From the NCBI GenBank assembly GCA_011065005.1, contig JAAKFP010000147.1, positions 1-6,499 of the forward strand: 6,499 bases of DNA. Direction: 5' to 3'. A model generated the notes under the pieces. The model was not told the DNA's origin, did no database searches, and saw nothing but the letters and a program-made list of their open reading frames with translations. The DNA is from Chlamydiota bacterium. GTDB taxonomy: Bacteria > Chlamydiota > Chlamydiia > Chlamydiales > Waddliaceae. This document shows positions 5,743 to 6,499 of this stretch, piece after piece (the first letter of the stretch is position 1; every line of letters starts with the position of its first letter). The position numbers and the translations under genes are program-made.

Positions 5743-5900
5743 AAAGTAAAAATATCATCTATCTTTTTATCCTTCCTATCCTTCCCCTCTTGATAATAAA
5801 TTGGTTCGGAAATAATAATTTCAAATCTTCTCCGAAATGGTTGTTTGTACCATCCCATGTTCATCCTGTTATCCTGTATAATGCTGTCCAAACTCACTCT
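5743..5900. other. AT-rich intergenic stretch without a gene
   Basis: With 5288-5742 this completes a gap of about 600 bases between bshC and pgi. It holds purine-rich reiterations on the minus strand (AAGGATAGGAAGGAT) and ACAGGATAACAGGATGAAC (complement of about 5861-5879), a phrase that also occurs as a low-complexity repeat in other genomes as far as I recall. A GTG-started open frame of 79 codons (5658-5897) crosses it, but it runs through the duplicated bshC fragment in another frame and has no recognised features, so I do not call it a gene. Confidence 0.5.
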
Positions 5901-6499
5901 CTAAAGGAAACAGTAGAGATGACCATCCGTTTTCCAATCCGCCTGTTTCAACATTTCAAGAACCAGGTTTTCTTTGGTGCTGCTCTGAAATTCCCACCAA
6001 TTGATCACCCTTTCTTGCAACTTCCCATGGGGATGCAACAGATTTCTTAGGTAGTGTAGAGAATAGGGAGCTATCCCTTGATGGAGGAGTCTTGCCCTAC
6101 AAATTTTATGCTGTAGCTTATGGATATTGTGCCGGATCAAACGTTGAAGGACTTCGGGAGAGAGATCTTCATGAAAATACTTCATCGCCGACTCCAACCA
6201 TTGCTTAGAAACATCCTCAACTCCCATCTCGAGGCTAGGAATCGCCTGAGACCAATGATGCGGAATCTCCTCCCAAGGTTGCAAGCGGCATTTCTCCAAC
6301 ATCTCACCACCGGTAGGCGTAACAAAAGTCGCACTTAGCCGAGGAACAACCCAAGGCATAGGAACGTCATGGTAGTGATGATAGTCACGAAGCTGATGAT
6401 AATATGTCAACTCAGTAGGCCCTGCGACATAGGCTAGAGTCGGAAAAAGAGTACTCTGCAACAGAGGCCTGGCTGCCGCATTGGTACTAAAACGTTCGG
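5901..6499 (-). CDS. bshC: BshC-family protein (bacillithiol synthesis, cysteine-adding), 3' part
   Basis: BshC (formerly YllA) is thought to add cysteine to glucosaminyl malate in the last step of bacillithiol synthesis. Only the last 198 residues are in the window; the family is about 520-540 residues, and the frame stays open through the right edge without a start (a TTG at 6461 is internal). Recognisable family features are RPLLQSTLFPTLAYVAGPTELTYYHQL, matching the conserved region where BshC proteins read RP..Q...LP..AYVGGP.E..Y..QL; a helical middle with the basic HNIHKLQHKICRARL segment that corresponds to the family coiled coil; and the C-terminal LQERVINWW motif followed by a normal ending, GHLYCFL. 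The stop is TAG at 5901-5903. A 57-base piece of its 3' region is copied at 5686-5742. No bshA or bshB is visible, so whether the organism makes bacillithiol cannot be judged here. Confidence 0.85.
   Translation of the reverse strand, partial: ERFSTNAAARPLLQSTLFPTLAYVAGPTELTYYHQLRDYHHYHDVPMPWVVPRLSATFVTPTGGEMLEKCRLQPWEEIPHHWSQAIPSLEMGVEDVSKQWLESAMKYFHEDLSPEVLQRLIRHNIHKLQHKICRARLLHQGIAPYSLHYLRNLLHPHGKLQERVINWWEFQSSTKENLVLEMLKQADWKTDGHLYCFL
5972..6028 (-). repeat. Source copy of the duplicated bshC segment
   Basis: This in-gene copy of the 57-base direct repeat is intact, in frame and followed by a normal BshC C-terminus, so it is taken as the original and 5686-5742 as the copy. Confidence 0.75.

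Noticed and set aside
5507..5758. 83-codon minus-strand open frame containing KLQERVINWWEFQSSTK
   Set aside because: It reads through the duplicated bshC fragment and then the palindrome, has no recognisable domain or convincing ribosome binding site, and ends in the repeat at 5509. It looks like a chance frame across repeat debris.
5877..5882. Perfect TATAAT on the plus strand
   Set aside because: No -35 box lies at 16-18 bases and no plus-strand gene follows; it reads into antisense of bshC.
5658..5897. 79-codon minus-strand open frame starting with GTG
   Set aside because: It crosses the same duplicated fragment in a different frame from bshC, includes low-complexity GGATAACAGGATG-type sequence and has no family resemblance.

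Overview
The window most likely comes from an environmental, Chlamydia-like member of the Chlamydiae (Waddlia, Parachlamydia or Simkania type). This rests on a type III secretion chaperone of the SycD/LcrH family, a chlamydial-looking glucose-6-phosphate isomerase, a small protein of a family I recall from planctomycetes and other PVC bacteria, a protein with the layout of a chlamydial inclusion membrane protein, and a BshC homologue. The moderate, slightly AT-rich base composition fits. The genus is inference; no search could be run.

Layout from left to right. Positions 127-720 (minus) encode riboflavin synthase (ribE). A palindromic repeat with perfect 40-base arms separates it from a type III chaperone gene at 925-1434 (minus), which has a clear sigma70/sigma66-like promoter at 1511-1539. 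A divergent gene at 1696-2121 (plus) encodes a small, unrecognised protein with two hydrophobic lobes. Its stop codon lies in the outer end of a 166-base palindrome (2119-2284), and the stop codon of the convergent recombinase gene lies in the other end. Next comes a tightly packed minus-strand set: pgi (start 5287), an uncharacterised 174-residue protein that overlaps the pgi stop by 4 bases, and xerD, which overlaps that gene by 8 bases. The right edge (5901-6499, minus) is the 3' part of bshC, cut by the window end.

The roughly 600 bases between bshC and pgi hold no gene I can support, but they are crowded with repeat debris: a copy of the dispersed repeat also found beside the chaperone gene, a 121-base segment with inverted GTAACCGTT ends, a long imperfect palindrome, and a 57-base near-perfect copy of the bshC 3' end.

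The genes are a mix of housekeeping (riboflavin synthesis, glycolysis, chromosome dimer resolution, low-molecular-weight thiol synthesis) and host interaction (chaperone, possible membrane effector). The most unusual feature is the number of palindromic elements: three of the intergenic spaces are largely made of long inverted repeats, consistent with miniature transposable elements or genome-specific palindromic repeats. I did not find a clear new multi-gene system. The best leads are the stop-to-stop palindrome, the chaperone/Inc-like divergent pair, and the unknown gene coupled between pgi and xerD.
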